Assembly: GCA_008921705.1 (NCBI GenBank)
Contig: VFFE01007012.1
Location: 784,022 to 848,021 of the forward strand
Reading direction: 5' to 3'
Length of the DNA: 64,000 nt
From: Burhinus oedicnemus
Taxonomy: Eukaryota; Chordata; Aves; Charadriiformes; Burhinidae
Shown: positions 50,767-62,522 of the stretch, in pieces
Layout: every line of letters starts with the position of its first letter
Position numbering within the stretch: the stretch's first letter is position 1
Made by a program: the position numbers and the translations under genes
The notes under the pieces: model-generated
What the model saw: the letters and a program-made list of their open reading frames with translations, nothing else
Databases searched by the model: none
What the model was told of the DNA's origin: nothing

Positions 50767-50934
50767 GCTGAGTCATCGTATATAGAATAAGAGATCACCG
50801 TTTGCTGTCACGGAGGCCAAAGCAGTGAGGAGGGCCACCCATCACGTACCCCAGCCGGCCCCTCCGGAAGCTCTGATGGCCAGCACCCCTCCCGGGAGCT
50901 GCGGCCGGGCCGGGCTGCAGGTGGCGATGCTCGG
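50767..50934. promoter_or_regulatory. CpG-rich pocket with an AP-1/MAF-type site
   Basis: GCTGAGTCA (50767-50775) matches the TGAGTCA AP-1 site and a half MAF-recognition element. It is followed by a TATA-like TATATAGAATA (from about 50780) and by 12 CpGs to 50934. The arrangement resembles a small inducible promoter or enhancer. There is no initiator or transcript evidence, and GC-rich sequence continues to about 51.45 kb. Confidence 0.25.
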
Positions 50935-51649
50935 CAGGGAATGTGCATCTCCATGCCTGGAGAGGAGCTCTAGCGCTCAGACCTGGACTAGAAATGTGCA
51001 GTCTGGGTCCTTCCTCCACAGAGACGGGTGTGGGAGGGGGAAGCGAGCACCACAGAGGGGAGGGACAGTGGTGTGGCACGGTTAGAATCAAAAGAATGAA
51101 AGAGAAATCTGTGGTGAAGAAGGAACCACTGAAAGGGAAAGAGGTTGTCAGTGCTGAGGCAGGTGTGTATGAGATAAGCCCAGAGAGCAGCGTGTTCTCC
51201 CATCCAGGAGGGCTGGGGGCTCGCAAAGAGGAAGGGATGCTTGCCAGATGGGGCGCACGGGCTGGCACCAGTCTGCAAACCTGAACTGTGCTGGGGATGC
51301 TCAGAATGGCTGTGAGCCCCCCAGCAGTTCTGCCTTGGAGCAGCCCCTTCCCTGTCCTTAATGCCATGCTCTGGAGACTGGGGGCCCTGGATGTGATTCC
51401 CTGCTTCTCTAAAGGGAGCCTGGGGCCTTAGGTGAAAACAAGTTGCCTTGAAAAGCCCACCCTGTGACTGGAAAAGAAATCTATTCCTTGCCAGTAAGGT
51501 ATTCAAATCAGAATGTGCCATATGCAGCATTTCCCCATGGGATACTGCCAGCAGATGCATTGGCAGTCCCCTGCAGCCCACACTGGGCAAAACAAATGCT
51601 CACAAACCCGATAATAACCATTCTTTGAAATTCTCAGCTCTGCCTGTGT

Positions 51650-51760
51650 AAGTAGTGAGGCTCTGGGACTTGTCTGAGATCACACAGGAAATCTGCAAAG
51701 CAGGGACTTGAATTCGTGCCTCTCCATCGTACGGTGGTGCTGTAATGTAGACCATCCTGG
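51650..51760 (-). repeat. MIR-type SINE remnant
   Basis: The plus strand reads GGACTTGTCTGAGATCACAC, then AGGAAATCTGCAAAGCAGGG, then ACTTGAATTCGTGCCTCTCC. This parallels the reverse complement of MIR (ACTTGCCCAAGGTCACACAG, ..., GGCAGAGCCGGGATTCGAAC, CC). It therefore covers the core and the B-box end of the tRNA-derived head. MIR-type SINEs predate the amniote radiation and persist in birds only as rare, often conserved relics. No function is implied. Confidence 0.6.
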
Positions 51761-54559
51761 AATAAGAGCAGTGAAGGAGAACAATATTAAAATGTACGCC
51801 CTACTGGGGAGGTAGACTAGAGGTTGAATGTATGTGATTAGGTATCAAACTTTAGAATAGGTCCTGTGGCTGATGTACAGGGTAGGGAGAGTTATCTGAT
51901 TTCTTTTGTGTTCTTCAATCACCTGCAGAATATCAGGTCACAGGTAGGGGAAATTCCTAACTCTGAGACTCTGCTCTTAATGTCATGGTTGTGTTTTGCA
52001 CATCAACATCAAATACTCTGTGGAAATAATTATTCTGTTTAGAAAAGCATCAAAAGCTATCTTCAAAGAATAATGCATCAAGACCATGTACGTGCTCTGG
52101 CATTTTTGAAGTTACCTTCATACTCATTAGACTTTAATGATATGATGAGTGACTTTTTGTCTATCAAAAGTTGCAGAGACTTCTAAATTTCTAAGCACCT
52201 CGCACATCAGTAATGTCTGGTTTTGGAAGTCCTCCCTATTGCATTACATTTAGTTTGTGTGCTTTTAAGCCTTTTATTACACAAAATGAGGACTTTTGCT
52301 GGGCAAACTCCACTGATTTACAAATTCTGCAAGCTTTTTCCATTTACAAATCAAATGGATGAATTAAATTGGATTGGGACAATAAACATCCAAGGGATGG
52401 TAGACGATGCCATCTTCTGAAGCATAGCCTTCATCTGGCTTAGCTGCACAGATGCAGTGAAACAAATCAGCTCTGTTTACCAAAGTGCTCCCGGTGTTTG
52501 CCATGCCGTGTCCCTAAATGTCATTGCTGTGAAGCGTGCAAACTTCCCACAGGCCCACCAGTCTTGATCTTTAGCTGTTTTTTAGGGGAGGTAACAGATT
52601 TCCGATTTTGGCAGCTATTTCTTTTTAAAGCGGAAAACTGTCTTCAAAAGTAGATCTTTGGTGCAAGGTAATAACTGGAAACGAAGGGCACAACAAACTG
52701 ATCCCCTCACCTGTTTCCCTGCAGCACCAAGCTGAGAAGATGTTACCAGGCCCTTGCTTTTTGTCTTAGCATGCTTCTGCTCTGTACAGAAAGTGTTTTG
52801 GCTGTTTAGGAAGTACCCTACAGATTTCTGCTGGCATCACTTCCCAAAATGTAAAAGTACACCCGTGCTTATATGAGAACCAGTTGTGTTTGAGCTTGAT
52901 GAAAGCCAAAGCCAGGTTTCACAAGCTCATCTCCAAAGAGGCAAAACTGACTCATCCCTGGGAGTGCCTGAGAGCCATCGGCAGCTTGGGGACTCTTTCA
53001 AGTTCCACTAGAGTTAGCAGAAATCCTGTCTTTGTGCTTTCTTGCATCTGCATTGGGGAAAAGGTCTTTTCTTAAGCCCTGACATTAAGCTTTTCTGTCA
53101 TATGGAGCTTGCATATAATAGATAGAGGATGCAAGTTATTGGTTTCCAGGGAATAGTGTATGCTGTGTTCTTCTTTTTATTACTATTTTTTAAAGGCAGA
53201 TGTCTCCATTACTCTGACAGCAAGGAAAGTGAACAAGTTCCATAGTCTTTGGTGATAGCCGCTTTTTTCCTCCCCTCTTGCATACAGGGAATAGGGACAC
53301 CAACAGAGCTTCTCCCCTGTGGTATGACTGGCTGCTTGGCTCTGCCTGTACAGGGAAAAGCTGTCCCTGCCGTTCCCTGGCTGGAGGTGGCACTTCTCCA
53401 GGTAGCAAGGAGCAAGCAAGGGAAGAGATTGCCCGGTTTTCTAGTTGAGGTAAGGGAACCCGTTCTCTGTAACCCTCAGCCCTCTGCTACCTCTTCCCTA
53501 CAGTTCAGTAAGGTATTTTGTGAGTTCTCCAATTTTAAAAATCAATCTGCTGTACGCCCGGGGATTCTGCCAGCAAAGTTTTAGCTATCCCAGTGGACCT
53601 TGTAGTGGTAGGAAAAGAGTGCAGCACTGGGGGCTGAATCGGAGCTGACAGGCAGCACATCTCCAGATAACATCCTCCTCTTCCCTAGTGAGACATGGTG
53701 CACGCAGGTATTGGTAGGTGGCAACAGCTGCAGCACTCACTGTGGGAAAGAATTAATAGCATTTAAAATGAATTATGTGCTTGAGAAAATACCTCCTGCA
53801 AGTGTGGTGCCTCAGAAGAGTCCACAGCTTGTATTTAAGAGTATTGACAAAGTGTTCAGGCTTCTGCAGTATAGGGAGAGATTTAAACTTGTGAAGGAAC
53901 TACAAGCTCTCATCTTTCTTGGAGGTCTGTGTTTCTCTAATCCATGTCTATATTCACTTACATTAATTGGGGACAGGCCCTGAAATGACTTAGTGGGCTG
54001 TGTGCATGCTGAATCCACAGCTGAGACAAGTTCATTTGTCGAGTGTAATTCTTGAACACAACTGACCACCTTGCACTAAAATGCCAGCATGCAGGACCTC
54101 CGGCAGGCTGGGCAGGAGGGCTGGGCAGGTCATGGGAAGACTGTGCTTGTCTCTGCTTGTGCAGGCTCTTCTGGCTGTCTTTCAGGGATGGCAGAGGGGT
54201 CGGTCTTGCCTGCGCTGGTGATGGAGCGAGAGTGGTTAGTGTTTTCCACTCAAAGAATCATGGAATAGTTTGAGTTGGAAGGGACCTTTAAAGGCCATCT
54301 AGTCCACCCCCCCTGCAATGAGGAGGGACATCTCCAACTAGATCAGGTTGCTCAGCCCTGTCCAACCTGACCTGGAATGTTTCCAGGGATGGGGCATCTA
54401 CCCCCTCTCTGGTGCTATAAGGTGTTCCTGGAGCCTTCTCTGAAGAGAAGGCTTGAATAGCCCCAACTCTCTCAGCTTGCCTTCATAGGAAAGGTGATCC
54501 AGCCTCTGATCATTTTGGTGGTCCTCCTCTGGGCCCAATTCAACAGGTCCGTGTCTTTC

Positions 54560-55268
54560 ATAGAATCACAGAATCGTCTAGGTTGGAAGGGACCTTTAAG
54601 ATCATTGAGTCCAACCATTAACCTAACACTGCCAAGTCCACCACTAACCCATGTCCCCCAGCACCACATCTATATGTCTTTTAAATCCCTCCAAGGATGG
54701 TGATTCTACCTCTGCCCTGGGCAGCCTGTTCCAATGTTTGATAACTCTTTCAGTGAAGAAATTTTTCCTAATATCCAATCTAAACCTCCCCTGGCACAAC
54801 TTAAGGCCGTTTCCTCTTGTGCTATCGCTTGTTACTTGGGAGAAGACACCGACACCCCCCTCACTACAACCTCCTTTCAGGTAGCTGTAGAGAGTGATAA
54901 GGTCTTCCCTCAGCCTCCTTTTCTCCAGGCCAAACAACCCCAGTTCCCTCAGCCACTCCTCATAACACTTGTGCCCCAGACCTCTCACCAGCTTCGTTGC
55001 CCTTCTCTGGACACGCTCCAGCCCCTCAAAGTCTTTCTTGTAGTGAGGGGCCCAAAACTGAACACAGTATTCGAGGTGGGGCCCCACCAGTGCCGAGTAC
55101 AGGGGGATGATCACTGCCCTAGTCCTGCTGGCCACATTATTCCTGATACAGGCCAGGACGCTGTTGGTCTTCTTGGCCACCTGGGCATGCTGCTGGCTCA
55201 TATTCAGCCAGCTGTTGACCAACACCCCCAGGTCCTTTTTTGCCTAGCAGCTTTCCCGCAACTCAGTC
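54560..55268 (-). mobile_element. Nested CR1 LINE (group 3) inserted in the outer CR1
   Basis: The nested copy starts at its 5' truncation near 55268 (minus strand GACTGAGTTGCGGGAAAGC) and ends at 54560 in the tail GATTCTGTGATTCTAT. It has the group 3 signature: [19 protein letters not shown] and AAGATCATTGAGTCCAACC in the 3' UTR (plus-strand view). It carries its own complete 3' end in the middle of another CR1 that resumes in register. A target-site duplication is absent or at most 2 bp (TC), which is usual for CR1. Confidence 0.9.
54644..55246 (-). pseudogene. CR1 ORF2 C-terminal fragment in the nested element
   Basis: One frame is open from a TAG at 55244-55246 to the stop at 54644, about 199 codons, the longest unbroken C-terminal segment here. 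It starts after the RT catalytic core ([17 protein letters not shown]). It continues through [35 protein letters not shown] and [14 protein letters not shown] to [15 protein letters not shown] and the terminal VLGDMG. There is no FADD motif, so it cannot polymerise. The open state suggests a relatively recent insertion, consistent with its nesting in an older copy. Confidence 0.85.
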
Positions 55269-55772
55269 CTGTGCTGAGGAACCCAGAGCTGGACACAGTA
55301 CTCCAGGTGGGGTCTCACCAGAGCAGAGTAGAGGGGCAGGATCACCTCCCTCAACCTGCTGGCCACGCTTCTTTTGATGCAGCCCAGGATACAGTTGGCT
55401 TTATGGGCTGCGAGTGCACGTTGCCAGCTCATGTCCAGCTTTTCATCCATCAGTACCCTCAAGTCCTTCTCAGCAGGGCTGCTCTCAATCCCTTCATTCC
55501 CCAGCCTGTATTGGTACTGGGGGTTGCCCTGACCCAGGTGCAGGACCCTGCACTTGGCCTTGTTGAACCTCATGAGGTTCACATCGGCCCATTTCTCAAG
55601 CCTGTGCAGGTCCCTCAGGATGGCATCCCATCTCTCAGGCGTGTCAACCGCACTTCTCAGCTTGGTGTCATCTGCAAGCTTGCTGAGGGTGCACTTGATC
55701 CCACTGTCCATGTCATTGATGAAGATATTGAATGCTACTGGTCCCAATATGGACCCCTGAGGGACATCATCG
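55269..55772 (-). pseudogene. CR1 ORF2 reverse transcriptase fragment in the outer element
   Basis: The minus-strand frame is open from beyond 55772 to the junction. It shows [27 protein letters not shown], the active-site box as LADDTKL (the usual F before the AD is L here; both catalytic aspartates remain), [27 protein letters not shown] and [17 protein letters not shown]. The frame reads on across the insertion junction into TELRESC of the nested copy and then stops. The residues are close to those of the 28.6 kb copy, for example [18 protein letters not shown] in both. Confidence 0.88.
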
Positions 55773-57261
55773 TAACTTTCTTTGGCAGTTCTGGAAGCAT
55801 CAGCCCCATCTCCTGCCATTACAGTAATCATCAGAGCCGTCTAAAACCCTTCTCGGCATCTTCCTCACTGACTTTGCAAATGCATTGCTTGAAAAACCTA
55901 CTGGTTATAAGGTCAGGTTGGAAGTGAGTGTCAGTTTAACACTGCTTTGGAAAAATATGTTTGTCATAAAGTCATATTTATCAATGAAACCAAGCTGGAA
56001 TGAAACATTTGAATTGCTGGAGTAAATATGCTAGTAAAACGATATGGAATTAACTGATGGAGCTGTGATGATACGGCATTTGTATCTTGTGGCTTCCATA
56101 GATACACGTGACGGTATTTTGCAAACACTACATGGCATGTGAAATACATTTTTGCTACTTCAGGAATAATAATTACACTTAAGTGCGTTCTGCACAAAAC
56201 CACTCCTGAAGCATTTGTTGAATGAAGAAAACTAAACAGGTTTTCAAAGGTCATTGCGGCTTTCTCAGCTCTAATCTTAAATGTTTCCCAAACTAGAAGG
56301 GGATGAAAAAGGAGGCAGAGAAAGCCTTAGCCCATGGTCTGTGCATGTAATTTTTTTTATATGCTCCATCGAGCGTAGTTCAGCTTGGAGCAAAAGACTG
56401 GGGTGTGTGCATGCCTCGTCAGCAGCAAGGCTGGTCGTACCCATGTTGGGTAAGGGAATGAGATACTGGTTGGGGAGATACAGCCTTGGAAGTGTACTGA
56501 GACGAAGGAGAAAAAGGAAGGTCCAGAAGAGAGCAAGTAAGATGAGCAAGCAACTCCATCCACATCCAGCAGTGTGTCTGAAGGTGGCAGATATGTGAGG
56601 ATGGAGGATGAAAGCCCATGAAAGTACTCCTAGAAATAAGAAGTTGCAGAGAAAAGGATGTCAAACCTAAAGCGGCGCTTTGCTGATGGGATGTTTTCCT
56701 TTTCCAAGGAGACAATTTCCAAGTGAGGCCGGTGGTTTGAAAGAGTCTGGCTCCAGCACTGGGATCAAACCAGGGCAGAGCCCTGCACCCACCCTGTGCT
56801 TGGGCGAAGGCTGGATATCTCGAGCGCTTCAGCCCCGCAAAGCACACCGAGTACTGGCCTCGGCTCAGATCCGGTGCCGACTGTGGAGGCTGAGTTCTTA
56901 CAGAAATCTGGCTCATCTTGTGTAGGAATAATTGAAACAGTCAGAATTATTATTCTCCCTCCCCAGCTCTTCTTCATATCAAATATGCATTTCCCCCCTC
57001 TATGCTCTAATTAAAAACTAAAGGAGAAGGAGAGAGGAGGAGGAAACTAATAATGCCAATTACACATTTGGCTTACAAAAAAGAAAAGAAAAGCACACTC
57101 TAATGCGTTTGTGGACAATAAGTAGGAAATGATTCATGCTTAATAAACCTCTTTGCTGTTAATCTCCATTAACCTAGGGGCTCTGTTACTTATATCAGAA
57201 AATCTCCTCACTTTCTGTTGTGTTATTGCAAAGAATGAACTTTCCTTATTATTTTTTGCAG

Positions 57262-57331
57262 GGGCTATCGAACCTGTTCTCTCTGGGGCACTGGGGTGCT
57301 GTGCTGACCGGGCAGCCTGGCTGCTGTCACA
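57262..57331 (+). other. Candidate exon (70 nt) with strong splice signals
   Basis: A textbook acceptor (CTTTCCTTATTATTTTTTGC then AG, ending at 57261) precedes the exon, and a consensus donor, ACA before GTAAGT (57332), follows it. The 70 nt are open in a frame reading AIEPVLSGALGCCADRAAWL and then LS, beginning with two bases of a split codon. The GC-rich exon body against AT-rich flanks is also exon-like. The product is unknown. It may belong to a non-coding RNA. In these frames it would not join in phase to the 61992 candidate. Confidence 0.3.
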
Positions 57332-60300
57332 GTAAGTAAATTTTACGACTGTGATGCTCCCTCCCCTCACCCACCGCAGTGCTGGGAGGACAGGAGGTCC
57401 CAGGACATTCAGCAATGTCATGGAAGGGTTGGCCGCAGCTTCCCAGGTCTTAATGCAGGAGGGCTGGTGGGGTCGCCTGCTTGTTAAGATGATTAAGAGC
57501 TGCTGCTGGAGGGGTTTCTGCTGGATTCCCACTACCTGAAGGACTGAGGATGAGACTGTGCTGGAGAGTTTAGAAAGGGCCCCCAAGATGAGCATCTGCC
57601 AGCTGTCCCGCCACCTCACTGGAGTGCTGGGAGTACAACGGACGGATGTGATTAGCACACTGTGTTAAAAAAAAGTGTATTTTTCTTGCATGATGCACAG
57701 TCTTTCATAGCTTTCTCATCCCATGGAGTAATGCCCAGAAATTGATGTTATGCTGTTGTAATCTGAAAGGAGTGGGGGGCTGCAAGGGGCAGAATGGATA
57801 ATGCTGAGAATCCCTCATGCTTAATGATTTTCATTCCAGAAGCATCATCTTCCACCCTCTCCCTTGTGCCTGGGCTTCAAACATCTAAAGTTTTGGCATT
57901 TTTTTTTCAGTTTTGGTCTGCAACAATAAATTCCATCACTGTTTTTCTGAAGCAGCTGTGGTGGCAGAGGCCGGGTGACTCATCCCATCTGTAAGCGATG
58001 GCTCAGGAGGATGCAGATGCCATCAGTGTTACTGGGAGCTGCAGATGATCCACGAACCTCCTGCGATGCTGCTGCGTGTGCACATGGCTGACTCGAGGAG
58101 AGCGAAAGTGTATTTGCAGGTAGGGGATGAGCAGGAGCAGCAGCACCAGAGGTGGTAGAGGATGTGCAAGAGGAGGAAAAAGAGATTTTGAGGAAGATCT
58201 AGTGTCAGAACCAACATCTACTACAGCAGCAAGGTGTCCCTTTGACTCCCGAAGCAATTCCCAAGAAAGCCCTATGCTCTTGCTTTGGATGATGGCTCTT
58301 CCCTTCTCTGTAATCTGGAGATCTTCCCTCCTGGCCCAGCTGGACCCAAGTTTCAGAGAAAGCCAGCATCTCTGGCTGAGACGTCTTCAAGCAGTGAGGT
58401 TCGCAGGAGGGTCAAATCTTGATTTAATATCAAATCCTTCAAAGGAAACTTTCCCATTGATTTAATGCATTGAGGTTTTTTACCTCCAGTCAGGAGTTTT
58501 ATCTCATTAGTTCTGTGAATCAAACCGTGCATCTGAAATCCTTTAATTTTCTTTCTGAGAGAAAGATATTTTAAATTCAGAGCTGGATAAAAATTAAAGC
58601 ATGAACATTATCTGGCTGGATTGTAAGTCCTTTATGAGATATTCAGAGTGAAGTCTGTACAGCTGCACAATGTCATTCCCTGTTAATGTAATCAATACTC
58701 TCGTCTCTTGCAGTGTTGTTACAGGCATGTTACTTTTCTCTGGTTCTGGCCAGTGAACTTTGAAATATTGTTTGCATAAATTTGCCTACTTCTCACTGTG
58801 TTTATTTGACAATGCTTTTAATTATCCCAAAATCAGATTTTCAAATGTAGCAGTTTCTCCCCTCTGCGATTGCTATGGAAATTTCACCTGGAAAATCAAA
58901 GCTTTCAGAGGTCGTTTTACTTTCACGTCTTCCTTCTGATGAGGTCCTAACACCTCAAAAATCCACACTTGGAAACATCTTGCTCTACTCAAACGTTTAA
59001 AATACCAGGAGGCCTTCGTGCTACAGAAGGAGGGCGACCAGGAGCATCACACCACAGCGCTCACTGGAGCTTGGGATGAGGACCCAAGTCATGTCAAAAC
59101 TGGGGACGCTTGGCTGGAGCGTTGCCTGTCTGTGGGAACCACTGCTGGGACTGAGCAGAGCAGAAGCATGTCAGGGCTGGATTGAAACTGGACAGAAAAG
59201 GTCCTATAGGAGCATGTTTTCTACAGGAAAAACCCTGAGCTAAGAGGATTCAGTGTTGGGTTGCCAGCAGCTGGTTACTAACCCTCTAGAGGCTTTCTGT
59301 AGCTGGGGGCATTAAATAATTTAACAGCCTTGCCATCCCACCTCATAGAAATTTTTCCCATGTGTTGAAAAGTTCTCCAGACCAACACCAGTAACTGAAA
59401 TGATGAGAGAAACCCAACCTGAGTACTAACACTTGTCATGACAAAGATGAACAAAAAAAAGTGCACGGAGAAGCAGCCCTCCTGGCAGAATATGACATTT
59501 AAACGTGTTTCCCTCCTTCAATTTTAAAATGGAAAAAGCAAGCAGGTGCAAGAAGGTACTCACTTGAGGTTCAAAGAATTGTTCACATAAAGGATCAATA
59601 GATCCAGCACTGTATTTATTGCCATACAAAACACGGGACCAGGCAATTATTTTGATTCATCGCTGTGGTAAGTGAAGCATCCAAGTGTGACAGAAAATTC
59701 TCATATTTTCTTGTTTCTTGTGTAACTGAAATATTTCATCTTTAGAGGCAGTTATGTTAAAGATTAATATTCCATTCTTGACAGGTATTGCCAATGGCTT
59801 GTTAATTTAGTGTTAGTTTTACAGGGTTTTTTTGGCATTTTGCATTCACTCAGTCTCTGATCCATAGGATATCTGTGCCAGAGGGACTCTTCCAGTAGCA
59901 CCAGTGTCCTCTGAGCCACCTGGCTGGAGCACTAGGGAGCAAATGTGCTTACTGGCATGGCAGGGAAAATTCCTGCTGGCTCCAGAGAGCCAGTTCTAGA
60001 GTTGGATCTCTCTTACTTTAACAATCTAAAAAATATAGGTCTAAATTTACTCAGGGTAACAAATCAGATAGTCAACACATTACATATGCGTCACTTTGCT
60101 TCAAAACACTTTAAAAGTTCTGTATTCACTAACAGCGACGGCCAGATGTCATAATGTCTCGAACAAAACCTGAAAGTAAAACTCTTACTGTTTCTTGTTA
60201 TATAGGTAAAAGTAGCAGATGCTTGTGACATCCTTTGCCAGTCCGTGGGAGGGCTGAGATACTGGGAATTTATGACCTGAGCCTGCAGTGGATTTCCCAC

Positions 60301-61991
60301 ATCAGTGACTTGCAAGTAGTGTTTCTTCCAGCTGAGACAAACAGAAGTCTGGTTGTGAAACTAATGCTGTCCTGAGTATAGAGTGGCTTTGCAACCAAGA
60401 TGAGTTGCTGTCATGAGTTTACAACCCTTTTCAGCCACGGAAGGGCATGTTGAAGCCAATGAAATTAAATGCTAAGGGAGGTGCCCACCATCTTGTATGA
60501 GTGGTAGGTGATGTCCTGGGTAGCTTATGAAGAGCTCAAGGGTTTCCATTTTTACCCAGGGTCTTCACGGTCTTGGATACCTACAGAAACATGGGAGCGG
60601 AAAAGGTGTCAGAAGTGAAGGTAATATTCCAAGAGGAGATCGGCTCAGCTTGTGTGTGGAAAGGGCACAAACAGTCCTCTAAAATTACAGGAGCCCAAAT
60701 AAGTATCTGCTGGAGGCTTTTAAGGAAAATTGCTGCTCCTGAGAACAACGGCCTTTGGACCTGAGGACATGATGTTCTGAGGTTTCAGCTCATTTCAAGT
60801 GCTCTGTGCTTGTTGAAGAACCTCTTGATTTCTGTCCGCTGTGGAAGTCTTACCGTGCACGCTACAGAGCAGCTTGCACCAATGTGGTGGCAAAGGGAAC
60901 CGATCACACCAATTCTAGAGCATTTGCCTCCTTCCACAGAGTTGCAGCTCTTCATTATTCAGTGTGATTTGAGCGTGTTGTGAAAAACACTGCAACTCTT
61001 CAGTTCCCTGTGCTGTGAGGGGTTAGAGATACAGGCTGGTCCTTACAGTCCCGGGCTGTGAAACCATGTAGTTGTAACCCTAGGTGTCATCTGTTGCTCT
61101 CACCCCTAACTTGTGCTGTAGACATACCTGCTGAAAGGCACAGGAAGATGCTTGCTTAAATAATGGATACACACACATATTTGTATATTTTCTTTTAAAG
61201 TAATTCAAATTCCCCTGAAAAAATGTTTAGAAATTTCTTTAGGGTACTGCCTGACCATCAGAGGTGCCTCTGCAGACTGCTTGTTGCCTGTTCTTGGCAA
61301 TATTTCTGCTTTAAATCCTTGTTGCAGGCTTGGGCTACAATGTCACCTGGGGAGAGGCTTCACAAGATCAGCAATAGGACTGATCTGGCTTGCAGAATGT
61401 GGCAGGCAGCTGGAATCTAAATTACTGAAAATACCAGTGGAAAGCTCAGAATTTATATCAGATATAATGTATTACAAGTAAGATTTATAAAAGGATTACA
61501 GAAAGCAGTTAGTTAAAGCTACTGGCAGTAAACAGGGATTAAAATATTTATCTAGCTGTAAAAATATGAATAATGGAGTAATTTATTTAGTTATGTAAAG
61601 AAGCTGCTTACTTTAAACTGACAACAAATAACGCTCTTAATATCGCTAATATTTTACAATGTCCATGTATCAAAATCCTTCCATGCCTTTCGCTTCCAAG
61701 CAAAATCCTCTTGTATCTAATCAGTGCATAATACAGAATTTCCTCAAGCGACAGACATGCTCACAAGGGGGGTAGATCACCCGACAATGTAGTTATTTGC
61801 CTTTCTGCCTCCCCTCTCTCTCCAAGGCTGTAGCGTTTAGAGATCAGTTCCTTCCTTTCCTTCCCTCTGGGAGGGTATGTGATGCCGGTTACAAGGCAGC
61901 TGGCTGCTGATATTTCCTGTGTTTTTATATTGCTCTTCCAATTATTGTATTTATTCTAATTTTGCTCTTTGTGATTAGTATTATTTTACAG

Positions 61992-62172
61992 GAAGATCAG
62001 GTCTTTCTTTGGGAAGTGGTTGAGATGTGGGCCCTCCACAACTCCACTCTAACATTTGAAACTTTTTACATAAAGCATCCGTCTTTTGACGAAGAACTCG
62101 CTGCGGTGACCTACTGCAATATGCCTTCAGTTCAGCAGCTTAGCCGCATAATCTATACAATGATCAGCAAAA
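61992..62172 (+). other. Candidate exon (181 nt), possibly protein-coding
   Basis: The acceptor TATTATTTTACAG ends at 61991 and the donor AAAA before GTAAGG begins at 62173. The 181 nt are fully open in one frame (EDQVFLWEVVEMWALHNSTL, then ETFYIKHPSFDEELAAVTYC, then SVQQLSRIIYTMISK). Residue composition is well balanced. Five CpGs (CATCCG, GACGAA, CTCGCTGCGG, AGCCGC) occur in a CpG-poor area, which often marks coding or conserved sequence. The acceptor has an extra AG 12-15 nt upstream, a weakness. I do not recognise the peptide. Confidence 0.3.
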
Positions 62173-62522
62173 GTAAGGCAAACACTTACTGCCCCAATAA
62201 AATTGTACTGGGGGCCGCAATTGGTGTTAGAGGTTTCACTTTTTACTTTTTCAATCACCTACTTTCCAGGAATAACTTTCAACATGTTGTACATCTACGC
62301 TGATGCTTCCAGGTGCACTGTGGTGTTTTATCATGGAAGCGCTGCAAATTCCCTTGTTGTTGTAGGTCTGTAAATCTGTGCTTAAATCTGCCTGGACTGA
62401 TAAACAATCTGGTGGAGAATATCAACTTCATCTGGAGGAACTGTGCAATTCTCTGATGGCCAAACCACAGCCCTGGGGCAGTTCCTTTCTGATGCAACCT
62501 TGCAGATTTCAGTTGCCACCGG

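Larger units (their letters stand above)
41778..54252. other. Unique non-coding sequence, 12.5 kb
   Basis: No gene or CR1 is recognised. Contents listed separately are the (AT)n run at 41793, CpG pockets at 47845-48026 and 50777-50934, and a MIR-like remnant at 51650-51760. The pair of long opposing open frames at 50.8-51.6 kb (190 and 200 codons on the minus strand) lies in a GC-rich pocket and overlaps in several frames, so I treat it as a composition effect. The intervals 44.8-47.7 and 48.1-50.7 kb show nothing I can name. Confidence 0.5.
54253..55774 (-). mobile_element. Outer CR1 LINE (group 1), split by a nested CR1
   Basis: On the minus strand this group 1 element runs from RT (about 55774, [10 protein letters not shown]) down to 55269, is interrupted, and resumes at 54559 down to its 3' end at 54253 (tail reads CTATTCCATGATTCTT). 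The two sides join cleanly: the right part ends in the codons for PQHR (minus strand CAGCACAG) and the left part resumes with the codons for KDTDLL (GAAAGACACGGACCTG). These are consecutive in the intact 28.6-30.35 kb copy ([10 protein letters not shown]). The 3' UTR words match that copy too, including the AGTTGGAGATGTCCCTC stretch. Confidence 0.9.
55775..62522. other. Unique sequence with two candidate exons
   Basis: No established gene is found. Candidate exons lie at 57262-57331 and 61992-62172 (listed separately). The minus-strand open frame of 172 codons at 57140-57658 has no recognisable content and overlaps the first of these. The intervals 58.5-59.0 and 61.5-61.8 kb are AT-rich and quiet. 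The 60.0-61.2 kb part shows nothing I can name. Confidence 0.5.

Noticed and set aside
50795..51590. Overlapping minus-strand frames of 190 and 200 codons and a plus-strand frame of 113
   Set aside because: Several frames are open at once in a GC-rich stretch. They have proline/serine-rich, low-information content, no recognisable motif and no splice borders.
54734..55927. Plus-strand open frame of 397 codons, the longest in the window
   Set aside because: It runs antisense through the two nested minus-strand CR1 elements and across their junction. The minus strand carries the recognisable ORF2 protein. CR1 is commonly open on its antisense strand because of codon composition.
57140..57658. 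Minus-strand open frame of 172 codons
   Set aside because: No recognisable domain and no good minus-strand splice signals. It overlaps a better-supported plus-strand exon candidate.
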